A stretch of 64,000 nt of DNA from Stenotrophomonas sp. 57 (GCF_030291075.1 NZ_CP127407.1:494001-558000), one strand, 5' to 3'; counted from the first letter of the stretch, positions 23,856-33,458 are shown. Program-made: numbers and translations. The notes: generated by a model from the letters alone, not told the origin.

Positions 23856-23923
23856 GAGGTCGGGTCACCTGGAAACGGAAAGACGGCCATTGTAGCGGGT
23901 GCGCCGGGTGATGCCCCTGGTGG

Positions 23924-23954
23924 GTGCGGACCCTGGTCCGCACGCACGGTCTAC
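23924..23954 (-). repeat. SMAG-type palindrome whose GTAG supplies the motB stop codon
   Basis: On the minus strand GTAG is followed 6 bases later by GTGCGGACCAGGGTCCGCAC. The TAG of the GTAG is the stop codon of motB at 23951-23953. Confidence 0.65.
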
Positions 23955-24889
23955 TTTGCCTCACCCTGCGCGGCCTGTACGTCCGGATCGGCGGTGGGCG
24001 CCGACAGCCCCACCTGCGGGCCGGCGCCGGCCAGGGCGGCCGCTTCGGCGGCCTGGGTCATCACCACGATGCTGATGCGGCGGTTGATCGGGTTCTGCGG
24101 GTCGGCCTTGTCGAACAGCACCGACGAGGACAGGCCCACCACGCGGGTGATCTTGCCGTCGTCCAGGCCGCCGTCGATCAGCGCGCGCCGCGCGGCGTTG
24201 GCACGGTCAGCGCTCAGCTCCCAGTTGCCGTAGCCGTGTGCGGCCGAATACGCGGTGATATCGGTGTGGCCGGTCAGGCTGATCCGGTTCGGCACATGGT
24301 TCAGGTAATTGGCCAGTTCGTGCAGGATCTGCTGGGTGTACGGCTTCAGCGTGGCGCTGCCGAGGTCGAACATCGGCCGGTTCTGCTTGTCCACGATCTG
24401 GATGCGCAGGCCTTCCGGGGTCAGGTCCAGCAGCAGCTGGTCCTTGAACGGCTCCAGCGCCTGGCTCTTGCTGATCGCTTCCTGCAGCTCCTTCATCAGC
24501 TGCTCCAGCTGCTGCTTGTCGCGCTGCTGCTGGTCCACCGGCTGCGGCACCGCTTCCTTCTGGTTCTGGAAGGGGTCGTTGCTGTTGCCGCGCGAGATGT
24601 CGGTGGCACCGCCCAGCTTGATCATCGAGGTACTGGCACCGCCGGGGCCGGCCATCCCGGGTGCCGGCGTGGCGCTCTGCCCGCTCAACGGGCTGGGATT
24701 GCGGAAGTACTCGGAAATGGCGGCGCGGTCGTTCTTGTTGGTGGTGGCCATCAGCCACAGCACCAGGAAGAACGCCATCATCGCGGTCACGAAGTCGGCA
24801 TAGGCGACCTTCCACGAGCCGCCGTGGTGGGCGGCGTGGCCGGCCTTCTTGACCCGGCGGACGATGACGGTGGGCTTGGTCTCGGCCAT
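23951..24889 (-). CDS. motB: Flagellar motor stator protein MotB
   Basis: 312 residues. A single membrane span near the N-terminus (YADFVTAMMAFFLVLWLM) holds the proton-carrying aspartate in ADFVTAM. After a Gln-rich linker (about 115-140) comes the OmpA-like peptidoglycan-binding domain (about 165-290: LTGHTDITAYSAAHGYGNWELSADRA in parts, RVVGLSSS, NRRISIVV). Works with MotA to couple proton flow to flagellar rotation. Starts 3 bases after motA's stop codon, so the two are one operon. The stop codon is inside a SMAG repeat. Confidence 0.95.
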   Translation of the reverse strand: MAETKPTVIVRRVKKAGHAAHHGGSWKVAYADFVTAMMAFFLVLWLMATTNKNDRAAISEYFRNPSPLSGQSATPAPGMAGPGGASTSMIKLGGATDISRGNSNDPFQNQKEAVPQPVDQQQRDKQQLEQLMKELQEAISKSQALEPFKDQLLLDLTPEGLRIQIVDKQNRPMFDLGSATLKPYTQQILHELANYLNHVPNRISLTGHTDITAYSAAHGYGNWELSADRANAARRALIDGGLDDGKITRVVGLSSSVLFDKADPQNPINRRISIVVMTQAAEAAALAGAGPQVGLSAPTADPDVQAAQGEAK

Positions 24890-24892
24890 GGC

Positions 24893-25747
24893 TTACTTGA
24901 CCGTCTTCAGGTGCTGCTCGAAATCGGAGAAGGCCGGGCGCACGTTCGACGGCAGCGTCTTGCGGGCGAACTCCAGCGCGATCTTCGGGTTGTAGCCGCG
25001 CAGGCAGGCCAGCAGGGCGGTCTTCACCGACTCGTAGATGCGGCTGTCCTGTTCGGCGCGGGCTTCCATCGCCGCCGCCATCGGGCCGACGAAGCCGTAG
25101 CCCAGCAGGATGCCGAGGAAGGTGCCGACCAGCGCACCGGCGACGTGGCCACCGACCTCGACGATGTCGCCGCCGATCGAGCCCATGGTGATGACGATGC
25201 CCAGCACCGCCGCCACGATGCCGAAACCGGGCAATCCGTCGGCGACCTTGGTCAGCACCTGCGACGGCGCCATGGCTTCGGCGTGGTGCTTTTCCAGCTC
25301 CAGTTCCAGCAGCGGCTCCAGCTCGTGCGGCTCGATGTTGCTGCCGATCATCAGGCGCAGGCAGTCGGTGATGAAGTCGATCAGGTGGTGATCGGCCTGC
25401 ACCTTGGGGTAGTTGCCGAACAGCGCGCTCTCGGCCGGGCGCTCGACATGGTCTTCCAGCGCCATGAAGCCTTCGCGCCGCGCCTTGTTGAGCAGTTCGT
25501 AAAGCAGGCTGAGCACATCGATGTAGTCCTGCTGCTTGTAGCGCGGGCCCTTGAACACGCCCACCATCGCCTGCAGGGTCTGCTTGACCGTCTTGGCCGG
25601 GGTGCCGACCAGGAACGCACCCAGCGCGGCACCGCCGATGATGACCAGTTCGTAGGGCTGCCACAGCGCTCCCAACCGGCCATGTGCGCCGAGGTAGCCG
25701 CCCAGCACGCTGATGATGACGACCAGGAATCCAACGATGATGAGCAT
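24893..25747 (-). CDS. motA: Flagellar motor stator protein MotA
   Basis: 284 residues from the ATG at 25747, which aligns with the MLI/MLV start of other MotA proteins. An in-frame TTG at 25759 lies closer to the AAGGAG ribosome site (12 bases), so the true start could be four codons further upstream. Four spans are visible (LIIVGFLVVIISVLGGYL, ELVIIGGAALGAFLV, LPGFGIVAAVLGIVITMG, VGTFLGILLGYGFVGPMAAA). The cytoplasmic loop carries the charged residues that touch FliG. First gene of motAB; no other flagellar genes are in the window. Confidence 0.95.
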   Translation of the reverse strand: MLIIVGFLVVIISVLGGYLGAHGRLGALWQPYELVIIGGAALGAFLVGTPAKTVKQTLQAMVGVFKGPRYKQQDYIDVLSLLYELLNKARREGFMALEDHVERPAESALFGNYPKVQADHHLIDFITDCLRLMIGSNIEPHELEPLLELELEKHHAEAMAPSQVLTKVADGLPGFGIVAAVLGIVITMGSIGGDIVEVGGHVAGALVGTFLGILLGYGFVGPMAAAMEARAEQDSRIYESVKTALLACLRGYNPKIALEFARKTLPSNVRPAFSDFEQHLKTVK

Positions 25748-25838
25748 GGCGCGACGCAAGGAGCGGGGATATCTCCTTGTCGGCCCATCACCTGGTTTTC
25801 TGAAGAGGGAATTCTGTGAAATCGGTCAGCGGGGCATT

Positions 25839-26306
25839 TCAGCCCGCCACGCCGCTTTCGGCGCCGCCACGCTGCAACGGGTCAGGCCACGGTTCGCCGT
25901 TGCCGATGAACGAAAGTGAGACCGAGTTCAGGCAGTGGCGCTCGTAGGTAGGCGGCGGGCCGTCCGGGAACACGTGGCCCAGATGGCTGCCGCAGCGCGC
26001 GCAGGTGATCTCGGTGCGGACCATGCCGTGGCTGGTATCGCGGATCTCGCGCACATGCGCCGGGTCGAACGGGGCAAAGAAGCTGGGCCAGCCGGTGCCG
26101 GAATCGAATTTGGTGCTGGAGCGGAACAGCGGCAACGCGCACAGCCGGCAGCAGTAGACGCCCTCACGCTTGTTGTCGAGGAACACGCCACAGAATGGTG
26201 CCTCGGTGCCGTGCTGCAGCAGCACGCGGCGCTCTTCGCTGCTGAGGCCGGCGACCAGCGCCTCGGTCTGGGTGGCAGTGGGGGGCGTCAGGTCGAAGGC
26301 AGTCAT
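25839..26306 (-). CDS. msrB: Cytoplasmic methionine-R-sulfoxide reductase MsrB
   Basis: 155 residues from the ATG at 26306, no signal peptide. Zinc-binding pairs CRLC and CARC, the [15 protein letters not shown] signature and the catalytic cysteine in RHCLNS are all present. Reduces the R form of methionine sulfoxide in proteins using thioredoxin. A second, exported MsrB is encoded at 52968-53540 in this window. Monocistronic by position. Confidence 0.95.
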   Translation of the reverse strand: MTAFDLTPPTATQTEALVAGLSSEERRVLLQHGTEAPFCGVFLDNKREGVYCCRLCALPLFRSSTKFDSGTGWPSFFAPFDPAHVREIRDTSHGMVRTEITCARCGSHLGHVFPDGPPPTYERHCLNSVSLSFIGNGEPWPDPLQRGGAESGVAG

Positions 26307-26459
26307 GGCGGCGCTCCGTGGGGTCGATGGCCTGGGGATGCGAGCAGACGTGGGGGTGGCGGCGGCACCTTGCAAGTGTGATGGCCGTTGGTGATGGCCG
26401 TTCATGGCCGGCACACGGGGGCAGGCGCATGGTGAAGCCGATCCACGCTGGAGCGTGCC

Positions 26460-26831
26460 ATGAAACCAACCCTTCCCTTGCTGTTGAGCGCCCTGCTGCC
26501 CGCGCTGGCGCTGGCCCAGGTGCCGACTGCCGACCCGACCGCCACCCGCAGCAGCACCACCGTGGCGCCCGCACCGGTGCCACCGCCGCCACAGGCCGCC
26601 CGCCCGCAGCCGCAGGTGCTGCCCTCGCCGCAGCCGGCGCAGCCGATCAAGTCCACCGGCCCGGCCCAGGTTGCGCCGATGGCGGTGCCGAAGCCGGCCG
26701 ACAAGGTCTACGACCGCAACGGGCGCATCCTTCCCGGGGTGCGCCCGGCCGGCCCCAACCGTGTGTTCGATTCGCGCACCGGCCGTTACTACGACAGCGT
26801 GCCGCAGGGCGACGGGCAGCAGGTCCGGTAG
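26460..26831 (+). CDS. Proline-rich exported protein
   Basis: 123 residues. The signal peptide [16 protein letters not shown] is followed by a Pro/Ala/Gln-rich linker (about 25-80, [15 protein letters not shown]). A short conserved-looking end follows ([30 protein letters not shown]). Probably periplasmic or cell-wall associated; function unknown. Its TAG stop codon is in a partial GTAG-CGCCGGGCG repeat. Confidence 0.65.
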   Translation: MKPTLPLLLSALLPALALAQVPTADPTATRSSTTVAPAPVPPPPQAARPQPQVLPSPQPAQPIKSTGPAQVAPMAVPKPADKVYDRNGRILPGVRPAGPNRVFDSRTGRYYDSVPQGDGQQVR

Positions 26832-26972
26832 CGCCGGGCGGTGTAGCTGAACTGTGGAAAACAGCATCCCGGCGCTCACTGCTTTTTCGCCTGCGATTAA
26901 CCGATCCGGGACCACTTTGGCCGTGCGCCGGCATTCCGCCGCCGCTTCTCCTTTGTCCATTGGATCGCGATC

Positions 26973-27119
26973 ATGAAAAACCAGCAGAACCGTCATCCCG
27001 GCAAGGAACCGCAGGGCCGCAACCCGCAGCAGCAACAGCAGCAGATGGATCAGCAGCAGCCGCACAAGAGCGGCAAGCAGCAGGAACAGCGTTCGCAGAA
27101 GCACCCGCAGCAGCGCTGA
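26973..27119 (+). CDS. 48-residue glutamine-rich basic small protein
   Basis: Small open frame starting with an ATG at 26973 and ending with TGA. The composition is striking: 19 of 48 residues are glutamine, the rest mostly Lys, Arg, His, Pro and Asn ([16 protein letters not shown]). No hydrophobic core is possible, so the product, if made, is disordered. Codons are varied (CAG-dominated but coherent) and a GGGGTCAG-type hairpin follows 7 bases after the stop, which supports a real transcript. Similar Q-rich small proteins exist in Xanthomonads. Moderate confidence. Confidence 0.55.
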   Translation: MKNQQNRHPGKEPQGRNPQQQQQQMDQQQPHKSGKQQEQRSQKHPQQR

Positions 27120-27126
27120 CGGATCT

Positions 27127-27216
27127 GGGGTCAGAGCTCTCGCTACGGGATCTGACCCCGTGCAGCACCCTGACCGGGGTCGGATCCCGCACAGCGGGCT
27201 CTGACCCCCCCCCCCC
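27127..27216. terminator. Double GGGGTCAG hairpin with poly-C end
   Basis: Two adjacent hairpins (GGGGTCAGAGCTC to GATCTGACCCC, and GGGGTCGGATCCCGC to GCGGGCTCTGACCCC) end in an uninterrupted run of 11 C. It lies between the Q-rich small gene and the convergent lrp gene and can serve as terminator for both. Confidence 0.65.
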
Positions 27217-27226
27217 GCAAGCCGGC

Positions 27227-27706
27227 TCAATCCGGAATGGGCAGGCTCAGCGTCTCCTTCACCTCTTCCATCACGATGTAGCTCTTCGACTCACGTACGT
27301 GCGGCAGCGTCAGCAGCGTGCTGCCGAGCAGCTTGCGGTAGGAGGCCATCTCGCTGATCCGTGCCTTCAGCAGGTAATCGAAGTCGCCTGACACCAGGTG
27401 GCACTCCAGCACGTTGGGAAGCTTCAGCGCGGCGCGACGGAACTCTTCGAAGATGTCGCCGGACTTGTAGGCCAGGCTGATCTCCACGAACACCAGTAGG
27501 CTGGCTTTCACCGCCGCAGGGTCCAGGTGGGCGTGATAGCCGGTGATTACCCCTTCGCGTTCCAGCCGGCGCACGCGCTCGGTGCATGGGGTGGTCGACA
27601 GGCCGACCCGCTCACCCAGCTCGGTGAAGGAAATACGGCCCTCGGCCTGCAGGATGCGCAGGATCTTGCGGTCGATCTTGTCCAGTTCGCGGGTACGGGT
27701 GGCCAT
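27227..27706 (-). CDS. Lrp/AsnC-family regulator, divergent from dadA
   Basis: 159 residues from the ATG at 27706 (a TTG three codons upstream is possible). N-terminal helix-turn-helix ([23 protein letters not shown] in parts, [16 protein letters not shown]) and C-terminal RAM domain ([29 protein letters not shown]). Close to the leucine-responsive regulator Lrp/DadR. Being divergent from dadA-alr, it most likely activates them in response to alanine, as DadR does in Pseudomonas. A matching operator lies in the 149-base spacer. Confidence 0.92.
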   Translation of the reverse strand: MATRTRELDKIDRKILRILQAEGRISFTELGERVGLSTTPCTERVRRLEREGVITGYHAHLDPAAVKASLLVFVEISLAYKSGDIFEEFRRAALKLPNVLECHLVSGDFDYLLKARISEMASYRKLLGSTLLTLPHVRESKSYIVMEEVKETLSLPIPD

Positions 27707-27751
27707 CGCCGTCAACCTTGGGGAATGAATTGCAGGAGAACATCCTGCCGG

Positions 27752-27796
27752 TTGATTTCAAATCAGGCAAATCAACTGGTATCGGCTGTCTATACT
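27752..27796 (+). promoter_or_regulatory. Lrp-type operator and dadA promoter
   Basis: TGATTT-C-AAATCA (27753-27765) is a perfect palindrome, and TTGATTT (27752) pairs also with AAATCAA (27769-27775). Lrp sites are A/T-rich palindromes of this kind. A good -10 hexamer TATACT (27791-27796) lies 60 bases before the dadA start. Confidence 0.6.
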
Positions 27797-27855
27797 TCCC
27801 CAATTATGGTCCCGGCGCGCTCCAGTGCAGGGAATGATCGGGTTGGAGAAGTCCC

Positions 27856-29160
27856 ATGCGAGTCCTAGTTCTCGGCAGCGGCGTGATCGGCACCACCAGT
27901 GCCTGGTACCTGCGACAGGCCGGGTTTGAAGTCACGGTCATCGACCGCCAACCCGGCCCGGCGCTGGAGACCAGCTTCGCCAATGCCGGCCAGCTGTCGT
28001 TCGGCTACACCTCGCCGTGGGCGGCCCCGGGCGTGCCGAAGAAAGCGATCGGCTGGCTGTTCGAGAAGCACGCGCCGCTGGCGATCAAGCCGGGCATGGA
28101 CCTGGCCCAGTACCGCTGGCTGTGGCAGATGTTGCGCAACTGCACGCATGAGCGCTATGCGATCAACAAGGCGCGCATGGTGCGCATGTCCGAATACAGC
28201 CGCGACTGCCTGAACGAACTGCGCGCGCAGATCGGCATCGAATTCGAAGGCCGCGACCTGGGCACCACCCAGCTGTTCCGCACTCAGCAGCAGCTGGACG
28301 CTTCGGCGCAGGACATCGAGATCCTGGCCCAGTACGGCGTGCCGTACGAAGTACTGGACCGCGCCGGCATCATCCAGGCCGAGCCCGCGCTGGCCCATGT
28401 GGATGGCCTGGTGGGCGCACTGCGCCTGCCGCGCGACCAGACCGGTGACTGCCAGCTGTTCACCCGCCGCCTGGCCCAGCTGGCCGCCGACGCCGGCGTG
28501 GAATTCCGCTACGACCAGGACATCACCGGCCTGGAGTTCGATGGCGACCGGGTGACCGGCGTGCGCGTCGGCAACCGGGTGGAAACCGCTGACCGGGTGG
28601 TGGTGGCGCTGGGCAGCTATTCGCCGGCCATGGTCGCGCCGCTGGGCATGCGCCTGCCGGTGTACCCACTGAAGGGCTACTCGCTGACCCTGCCGATCAC
28701 CGACCCGGCGATGGCGCCGACCTCGACCATCCTGGACGAGAGCTACAAGGTGGCCGTCACCCGCTTCGACAACCGTATCCGTGTGGGCGGCATGGCCGAA
28801 GTGGCCGGTTTCGACCTGTCGCTGTCGCAGCGCCGCCGTGAGACCCTGGAACTGGTCGTGCGCGACCTGTACCCGAAGGGCGGCGATGTGGCCAAGGCGC
28901 AGTTCTGGACCGGCCTGCGCCCGGCCACGCCGGACGGCACGCCGGTGATCGGTGCCACGCCGTTCCGCAACCTGTACCTCAATACCGGTCACGGCACGCT
29001 GGGCTGGACCATGGCCTGCGGTTCGGGTCGCTACCTGGCCGACCTGATGAGCGCGCGCCAGCCGCAGATCAGCACGGAAGGTCTGGATATTTTCCGCTAC
29101 GGCCAGTACGGTCACGCGCCGCAACACGAGAACCGCACATGCGTCCTGCCCGCGCGCTGA
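27856..29160 (+). CDS. dadA: D-amino acid dehydrogenase (small subunit)
   Basis: 434 residues. N-terminal FAD-binding Rossmann motif [19 protein letters not shown] with the acidic end at VIDRQ, followed by the DadA signature [20 protein letters not shown]-terminal FAD motif [15 protein letters not shown]. Oxidises D-alanine and other D-amino acids to 2-oxo acids at the membrane, passing electrons to quinones. Overlaps the racemase gene by 22 bases, so L-alanine is converted to D-alanine and then oxidised by products of one operon. Confidence 0.95.
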   Translation: MRVLVLGSGVIGTTSAWYLRQAGFEVTVIDRQPGPALETSFANAGQLSFGYTSPWAAPGVPKKAIGWLFEKHAPLAIKPGMDLAQYRWLWQMLRNCTHERYAINKARMVRMSEYSRDCLNELRAQIGIEFEGRDLGTTQLFRTQQQLDASAQDIEILAQYGVPYEVLDRAGIIQAEPALAHVDGLVGALRLPRDQTGDCQLFTRRLAQLAADAGVEFRYDQDITGLEFDGDRVTGVRVGNRVETADRVVVALGSYSPAMVAPLGMRLPVYPLKGYSLTLPITDPAMAPTSTILDESYKVAVTRFDNRIRVGGMAEVAGFDLSLSQRRRETLELVVRDLYPKGGDVAKAQFWTGLRPATPDGTPVIGATPFRNLYLNTGHGTLGWTMACGSGRYLADLMSARQPQISTEGLDIFRYGQYGHAPQHENRTCVLPAR

Positions 29161-30206
29161 TCGATCTGGGCGCCCTGCGCAGCAACTACCGGCTCGCCCG
29201 TGAACTGGGCGGTGGCAAGGCCCTGGCGATCATCAAGGCCGATGCCTATGGCCATGGCGCGGTGCGCTGTGCCCAGGCGCTGGAAGACGACGCCGATGGC
29301 TTCGGCGTGGCCACCATTGAAGAAGCGCTGGAACTGCGCCAGGCCGGCATCCGTGCGCCGATCCTGCTGCTGGAAGGCATCTTCGAACCCAGCGACATGG
29401 CGCTGGTGGCCGAGCATGATTTCTGGTTCGCCGTTGGTTCGCCGTGGCAGCTGGACGCCGTGGCCGCCTTCGACAGCCCGCGTCCGCTGACGGTGTGGCT
29501 GAAGCTGGACAGCGGCATGCATCGGCTCGGCCTGGACGTGGACAGCTTCCGTGCCGCGCATGCGCGCCTGTCGGCGTTGCCGCAGGTCGAGCGCATCGTG
29601 CTGATGACCCACCTGGCACGTGCCGACGAGCTGGACAGCGAACGCACCCACGAACAGGCCGCGACCTTCGCCCGTGCCACCGACGGCCTGCAGGGCGAGA
29701 CCAGCGTGTGCAATTCACCCGCGCTGCTGGGCTGGCCGGACGTGCGCAGCGATTGGGTGCGCCCGGGCCTGATGCTGTACGGGGCGAACCCGCTGCCGGA
29801 TGCTACGGAGGTCACCGCGCGGCTGCGCCCGGTGATGACGATGCAGTCCAAGGTGATTGCCGAGCGCTGGATCGACGCCGGCGAGCCGGTGGGGTATGGC
29901 GCCCGTTTCGTGTCGAAGGCACGCACGCGTGTTGGCGTGGTGGCGCTGGGTTATGCCGATGGCTATCCGCAGTTTGCGCCGAACGGCACCCCGGTGCTGA
30001 TCGACGGCCAGCCCGGTGTGCTGATCGGTCGCGTGTCGATGGACATGCTGACCGTGGACCTGACCACGCATCCGCAGGCCGGCGTCGGCAGCGTGGTGGA
30101 GCTATGGGGCACTGCGCCGACGCTGTCCGAACTGGCCCCGCGCTGTGGCGTGAGTGCCTACCAGCTGCCGTGCGCGGTCAAGCGCGTGGCCAAGGTATAC
30201 GTGTAG
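29139..30206 (+). CDS. dadX: Alanine racemase, catabolic
   Basis: 355 residues, the usual size. The PLP lysine is in [11 protein letters not shown]; the catalytic tyrosine is in [16 protein letters not shown]; the conserved GYADGY and GRVSMDML follow. Interconverts L- and D-alanine in the cytoplasm. The 22-base overlap with dadA and shared promoter mark it as the catabolic (DadX) enzyme; if it is the only racemase in the genome it would also serve cell-wall synthesis and should be called alr. Its TAG stop is part of a SMAG GTAG. Confidence 0.94.
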   Translation: MRPARALIDLGALRSNYRLARELGGGKALAIIKADAYGHGAVRCAQALEDDADGFGVATIEEALELRQAGIRAPILLLEGIFEPSDMALVAEHDFWFAVGSPWQLDAVAAFDSPRPLTVWLKLDSGMHRLGLDVDSFRAAHARLSALPQVERIVLMTHLARADELDSERTHEQAATFARATDGLQGETSVCNSPALLGWPDVRSDWVRPGLMLYGANPLPDATEVTARLRPVMTMQSKVIAERWIDAGEPVGYGARFVSKARTRVGVVALGYADGYPQFAPNGTPVLIDGQPGVLIGRVSMDMLTVDLTTHPQAGVGSVVELWGTAPTLSELAPRCGVSAYQLPCAVKRVAKVYV

Positions 30207-30288
30207 CGCCGAGCCCAGGCTCGGCTTCGGTAGCGGCCGACCTTGGCCGGCGCCGGTCGTCTGACGTGTGTCGACCAAGGTCGACACC
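30203..30288 (+). repeat. SMAG cluster after dadX
   Basis: GTAGCGCCGAGCCCAGGCTC starts at 30203 and its TAG is the dadX stop codon. GTAGCGGCCGACCTTGGCCGG and a perfect GTGTCGACCAAGGTCGACAC follow. No gene in this stretch. Confidence 0.8.
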
Positions 30289-30313
30289 TGCCGGCGGGGC
30301 GCGTTGCCCGGCC

Positions 30314-30880
30314 TTACCGCGCGGCGGTGGCCTGGCTGGCCAGCTGGCGCTTCACCCAGTCATCGATCAGGCGCTTCTCGTAGCGCAGCGGGTCGCTGTC
30401 GCTCTTCAGGCCCAGGTTGTGCAGGTAGCCGGTATCGCTCAAGCGCGCGTCACCTTCGCTGACGATGCGGCCGCTGGCGTCCTTCAACGTGTACTGCAGG
30501 GTGATCCGCGGCGGGTAGATGTCGCGCATGATCCGGATATCGCGCCCGCGCGGGCCGTGCCACGGCTCGTAGTCACCGGCGCGCTTGATGTCGACCAGCG
30601 TCACATCCAGGGTCTGGCCCGGTTGCAGCGGCTTGGCGGCGGTGGTCTGCACATAGCGCGCCAGCTGCTGTACCCAGTCGCCGCGTTCGGCCTCGAAGCG
30701 GTTGCTGCTCTGGCGGATCTCGGTGAACCTGGCCGGATCGTCCCACTTCACGCTCACCGGGCCATCGGCCTGCAGTGCGCGGGGGGCTGCTGGATCGGTC
30801 ACCGCGCGGGGCGCAGCCTGGGCGCCGCCTGCCACGAGGGCGCCGGCCAGCAGCAGGGCGGAAGCAAGTGAGCGGTTCAT
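30314..30880 (-). CDS. Exported DUF3016 family protein
   Basis: 188 residues from the ATG at 30880 (AGGAGACC ribosome site). Signal peptide SLASALLLAGALVAGGAQA, cleavage near residue 22. The mature protein shows the DUF3016 pattern: VSVKWDDPARFTEIRQS, WVQQLARYVQ, TLDVTLVDIKRAGDYEPW and a C-terminal DDWVKRQL. Periplasmic, function unknown. Single gene with SMAG repeats beyond its end. Confidence 0.88.
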   Translation of the reverse strand: MNRSLASALLLAGALVAGGAQAAPRAVTDPAAPRALQADGPVSVKWDDPARFTEIRQSSNRFEAERGDWVQQLARYVQTTAAKPLQPGQTLDVTLVDIKRAGDYEPWHGPRGRDIRIMRDIYPPRITLQYTLKDASGRIVSEGDARLSDTGYLHNLGLKSDSDPLRYEKRLIDDWVKRQLASQATAAR

Positions 30881-31123
30881 GACGGTCTCCTGCATCCCCT
30901 GAGGGGGACGATGTTGATCACACATCGAGTGTGAGCCTGCTCCCGGGCAACGGCAATGGCCGAATGCGTCACGCACAAGAGCGGTTGCCGCCAATTCATC
31001 GTCGTCAACCATGACTGACGGCGCTTGACGCTGTGAATACGTCCTTTGGAAGATGCTGTGCCTCCAATACGGCCCGTCCAGACGCCCTTGTCCACACTGC
31101 CGCCCCTAGTGGAGCGCCCACCG

Positions 31124-33112
31124 ATGATGGTGCCGGCGCCCGAACCCGACCTGCATCATGGCGTGCTTGAGCGCATCAACGCCGGTTTCTGCGTGATCCA
31201 GGTGCTGTTCGAGGGTGACCGCGCGATCGACTACCGCTTCATCGAGGTCAACGACGCGTTCGAGCGCCATACGGGCCTGAAGGATGCCCTTGGCCAGCGC
31301 ATGACAGCGCTGGAGCCGAACCACGAGCAGGACTGGTTCCGCATCTACGGCGAGGTCGCGCGCAGCGGCCGGCCGGCACAGTTCGAGATGGAGGCACGGG
31401 CGCTGGGCCGCTCCTTCGCGGTCGACGCGGTGCGCGTGGGACGACCGGGAGAGGACAAGGTCGGCATCCTGTTCTTCGACATCACCGCACGCAAGCAGAT
31501 GGAGGTGGAGCTGGGCGAAAGCGAAGCCCGCTTCAGCGCGCTGGCCGATGGCCTGCCGATGCCGGTATGGGTGCTCGACGAGCGCGGCCACGCCCGTTTC
31601 GTCAACAGCGCCTTCAGCGAGTTCTTCGGTGGCGATGAAACGCGCGTGCCGGAAGACGTCTGGCGCGGGCTGGTGCATCCGGATGATGCGTCGGTGTTCG
31701 AGTACGAACTGCAGGAAGCGCTGAAGGCACAGCGATCGATGCATGCGCTGGTGCGTGCGCGCCGTGCCGATGGCCAATGGCGCTGGCTGGAAATGAACGC
31801 GCGCCCGCGCTTCTCGCGCATGGGCCGCTTCATAGGCCTGGCCGGCAGCAGCCCGGACGTGACCGAACGCCGCGAGATCGAACTGGCACGCGAGGAACTG
31901 CTGCAGTCCGAGCGCGCCGCGCGCAGTGCCGCCGAGAACATGGCGCGGTTGAAGGACGAGTTCCTCGCCACCCTGTCGCACGAGCTGCGCACGCCGCTGA
32001 CCACCATCCTTGGTTGGAGCGAACTTCTGCTGCAGCGCGTGGACAACACCAGCCCGCTGTTCAAGGGCCTGAACGTGATCGCCAACAGCGCCGGCGCACA
32101 GAAGCGGCTGATCTCGGACATGCTTGATCTCAGCAGCATGCTGCTGGGCAAGGTGCAGCTGGAAGTGGAAGTGCTGGACCTGCGCACGCTGCTTGGCGAG
32201 GCCATCGGCGCGCAGGAACCGGTGGCCGAGGGCAAGGCGCTGGACGTGCACCTGCAGCTGCCCGAGCAGCCCAGCCTCGTGCTCGGCGATGCCACCCGCC
32301 TGCAGCAGGTGTTCTGGAACCTGCTGTCGAATGCAATCAAGTTCACCCCGGCCGAAGGCCGCATCGACGTACAGCTGCAGGCCGACGACAGCCACTGGAT
32401 GATCACCGTGCGCGATACCGGCGACGGCATCGCACCGGAGTTCCTCAACCACCTGTTCAGCCGTTTCCGCCAGGCCGATGGCACCACCACGCGGCGCCAT
32501 GGCGGCCTCGGCCTGGGGTTGGCCATCGTGCAGCAGCTGGTTGAACTGCATGGCGGCACGGTCACGGCCGCCAGCGAAGGGCATGGCCACGGTGCCACCT
32601 TCACCGTGCGCCTGCCGCAGCACCTGCCGGATGCCGAGCGCCGGCCGCTGCGCGAAGTGATCAGCGGGCCGATCCTGGAGCCGGTGATCGTCGAGCCGTA
32701 TCCGCTGCGGGGCGTGCACGTGCTGGCGGTGGAAGACCAGCCGGAAGTGCTGGAGTACCTGCGGCGCATGCTGGAAGAGCAGGGCGCCAGCGTATCGGCG
32801 GCCAGTTCGGCCGGCGAGGCACTGGCGCTGCTGGCCGATACCGGGCACCTGCAGTACCACGTGATGCTGACCGATATCGGCATGCCGGGCATGGACGGTT
32901 ACGGGCTGGTGCGCACGCTGCGCGAAGACATGGGCGTGGATGCGGCAACACTGCCCGCGGTGGCGGTGACCGCACTGGCGCGTGCCGATGATCGTCGCCG
33001 GGCGCTGGCCTCGGGCTTCCAGGAGCACGTCGCCAAGCCGTACTCGGTTGCGCAGCTGGTAGCTGCCGTGCGCAAGGTGCAGGTGCCGCGCGCGGACAGC
33101 GCACTGCACTGA
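31124..33112 (+). CDS. Soluble hybrid sensor histidine kinase (PAS-PAS-HisKA-HATPase-REC)
   Basis: 662 residues from the ATG at 31124 (GGAG ten bases upstream); a TTG at 31046 in frame is less likely. No membrane span, so cytoplasmic. Two PAS domains (about 15-135 and 145-260; ALADGLPMPVWVLDERG marks the second) are followed by HisKA with LSHELRTPLTTILGW (His near 287) and the ATPase boxes NLLSNAIKFT, DTGDGIAPEF and GGLGLGLAI. A C-terminal receiver domain (about 533-650) has the phospho-acceptor in MLTDIGMPG. No response regulator gene is adjacent, so its phosphorelay partner is elsewhere. Confidence 0.92.
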   Translation: MMVPAPEPDLHHGVLERINAGFCVIQVLFEGDRAIDYRFIEVNDAFERHTGLKDALGQRMTALEPNHEQDWFRIYGEVARSGRPAQFEMEARALGRSFAVDAVRVGRPGEDKVGILFFDITARKQMEVELGESEARFSALADGLPMPVWVLDERGHARFVNSAFSEFFGGDETRVPEDVWRGLVHPDDASVFEYELQEALKAQRSMHALVRARRADGQWRWLEMNARPRFSRMGRFIGLAGSSPDVTERREIELAREELLQSERAARSAAENMARLKDEFLATLSHELRTPLTTILGWSELLLQRVDNTSPLFKGLNVIANSAGAQKRLISDMLDLSSMLLGKVQLEVEVLDLRTLLGEAIGAQEPVAEGKALDVHLQLPEQPSLVLGDATRLQQVFWNLLSNAIKFTPAEGRIDVQLQADDSHWMITVRDTGDGIAPEFLNHLFSRFRQADGTTTRRHGGLGLGLAIVQQLVELHGGTVTAASEGHGHGATFTVRLPQHLPDAERRPLREVISGPILEPVIVEPYPLRGVHVLAVEDQPEVLEYLRRMLEEQGASVSAASSAGEALALLADTGHLQYHVMLTDIGMPGMDGYGLVRTLREDMGVDAATLPAVAVTALARADDRRRALASGFQEHVAKPYSVAQLVAAVRKVQVPRADSALH

Positions 33113-33155
33113 GCATTCACGGCCGATCGGCGACCCTGCACGCAGGAGGTCGCCG

Positions 33156-33449
33156 ATGTCCCGTACCGCTCCCCGTATCCATACCGACCCGGCGCAGATC
33201 GCGCGCCTGGAAGCCCTGCTGCCGCAGCTGGAAGGCGAAACGCAGGTGGAACTGACCCTGCATGATGGCCGGCGCCTGCTCGGCACGGTGGCGGTGAAGC
33301 CCACCGTGCAGCAGTACCGCAACGGCGCCGGCGATGAAGGCAGCAACGGCCAGCTGCGGCTGGACGACTACGACACGCCGGTGCAGCAGCACCACGTGTG
33401 GCTGGACGAGATCGCCAGCATCAACCGCCTGCCACCCAGGGCGCCCTGA
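33156..33449 (+). CDS. DUF3247 family protein
   Basis: 97 residues, ATG preceded by GCAGGAGGTCGCCG. Matches the DUF3247 pattern found in Xanthomonads: TDPAQIARLEALLPQLEGE, VELTLHDGRRLLGTVAVKP and the His-containing QQHHVWLDEIASINRLP end. The fold is Sm-like by the alternation of short strands (family knowledge). Function unknown. Follows the hybrid kinase by 43 bases and may be co-transcribed. Confidence 0.88.
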   Translation: MSRTAPRIHTDPAQIARLEALLPQLEGETQVELTLHDGRRLLGTVAVKPTVQQYRNGAGDEGSNGQLRLDDYDTPVQQHHVWLDEIASINRLPPRAP

Positions 33450-33458
33450 TCGGTTGCA

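Noticed and set aside
23951..25747. MotAB as evidence that the FlgT-like module at 1-5.8 kb is flagellar
   Set aside because: The two loci are 18 kb apart and motAB is often separate from the main flagellar cluster in Xanthomonads, so proximity says little.
27207..27217. Run of 11 C as a phase-variation tract
   Set aside because: It lies outside any coding region and between convergent genes; it could also be affected by sequencing error. It is noted only as part of a hairpin end.
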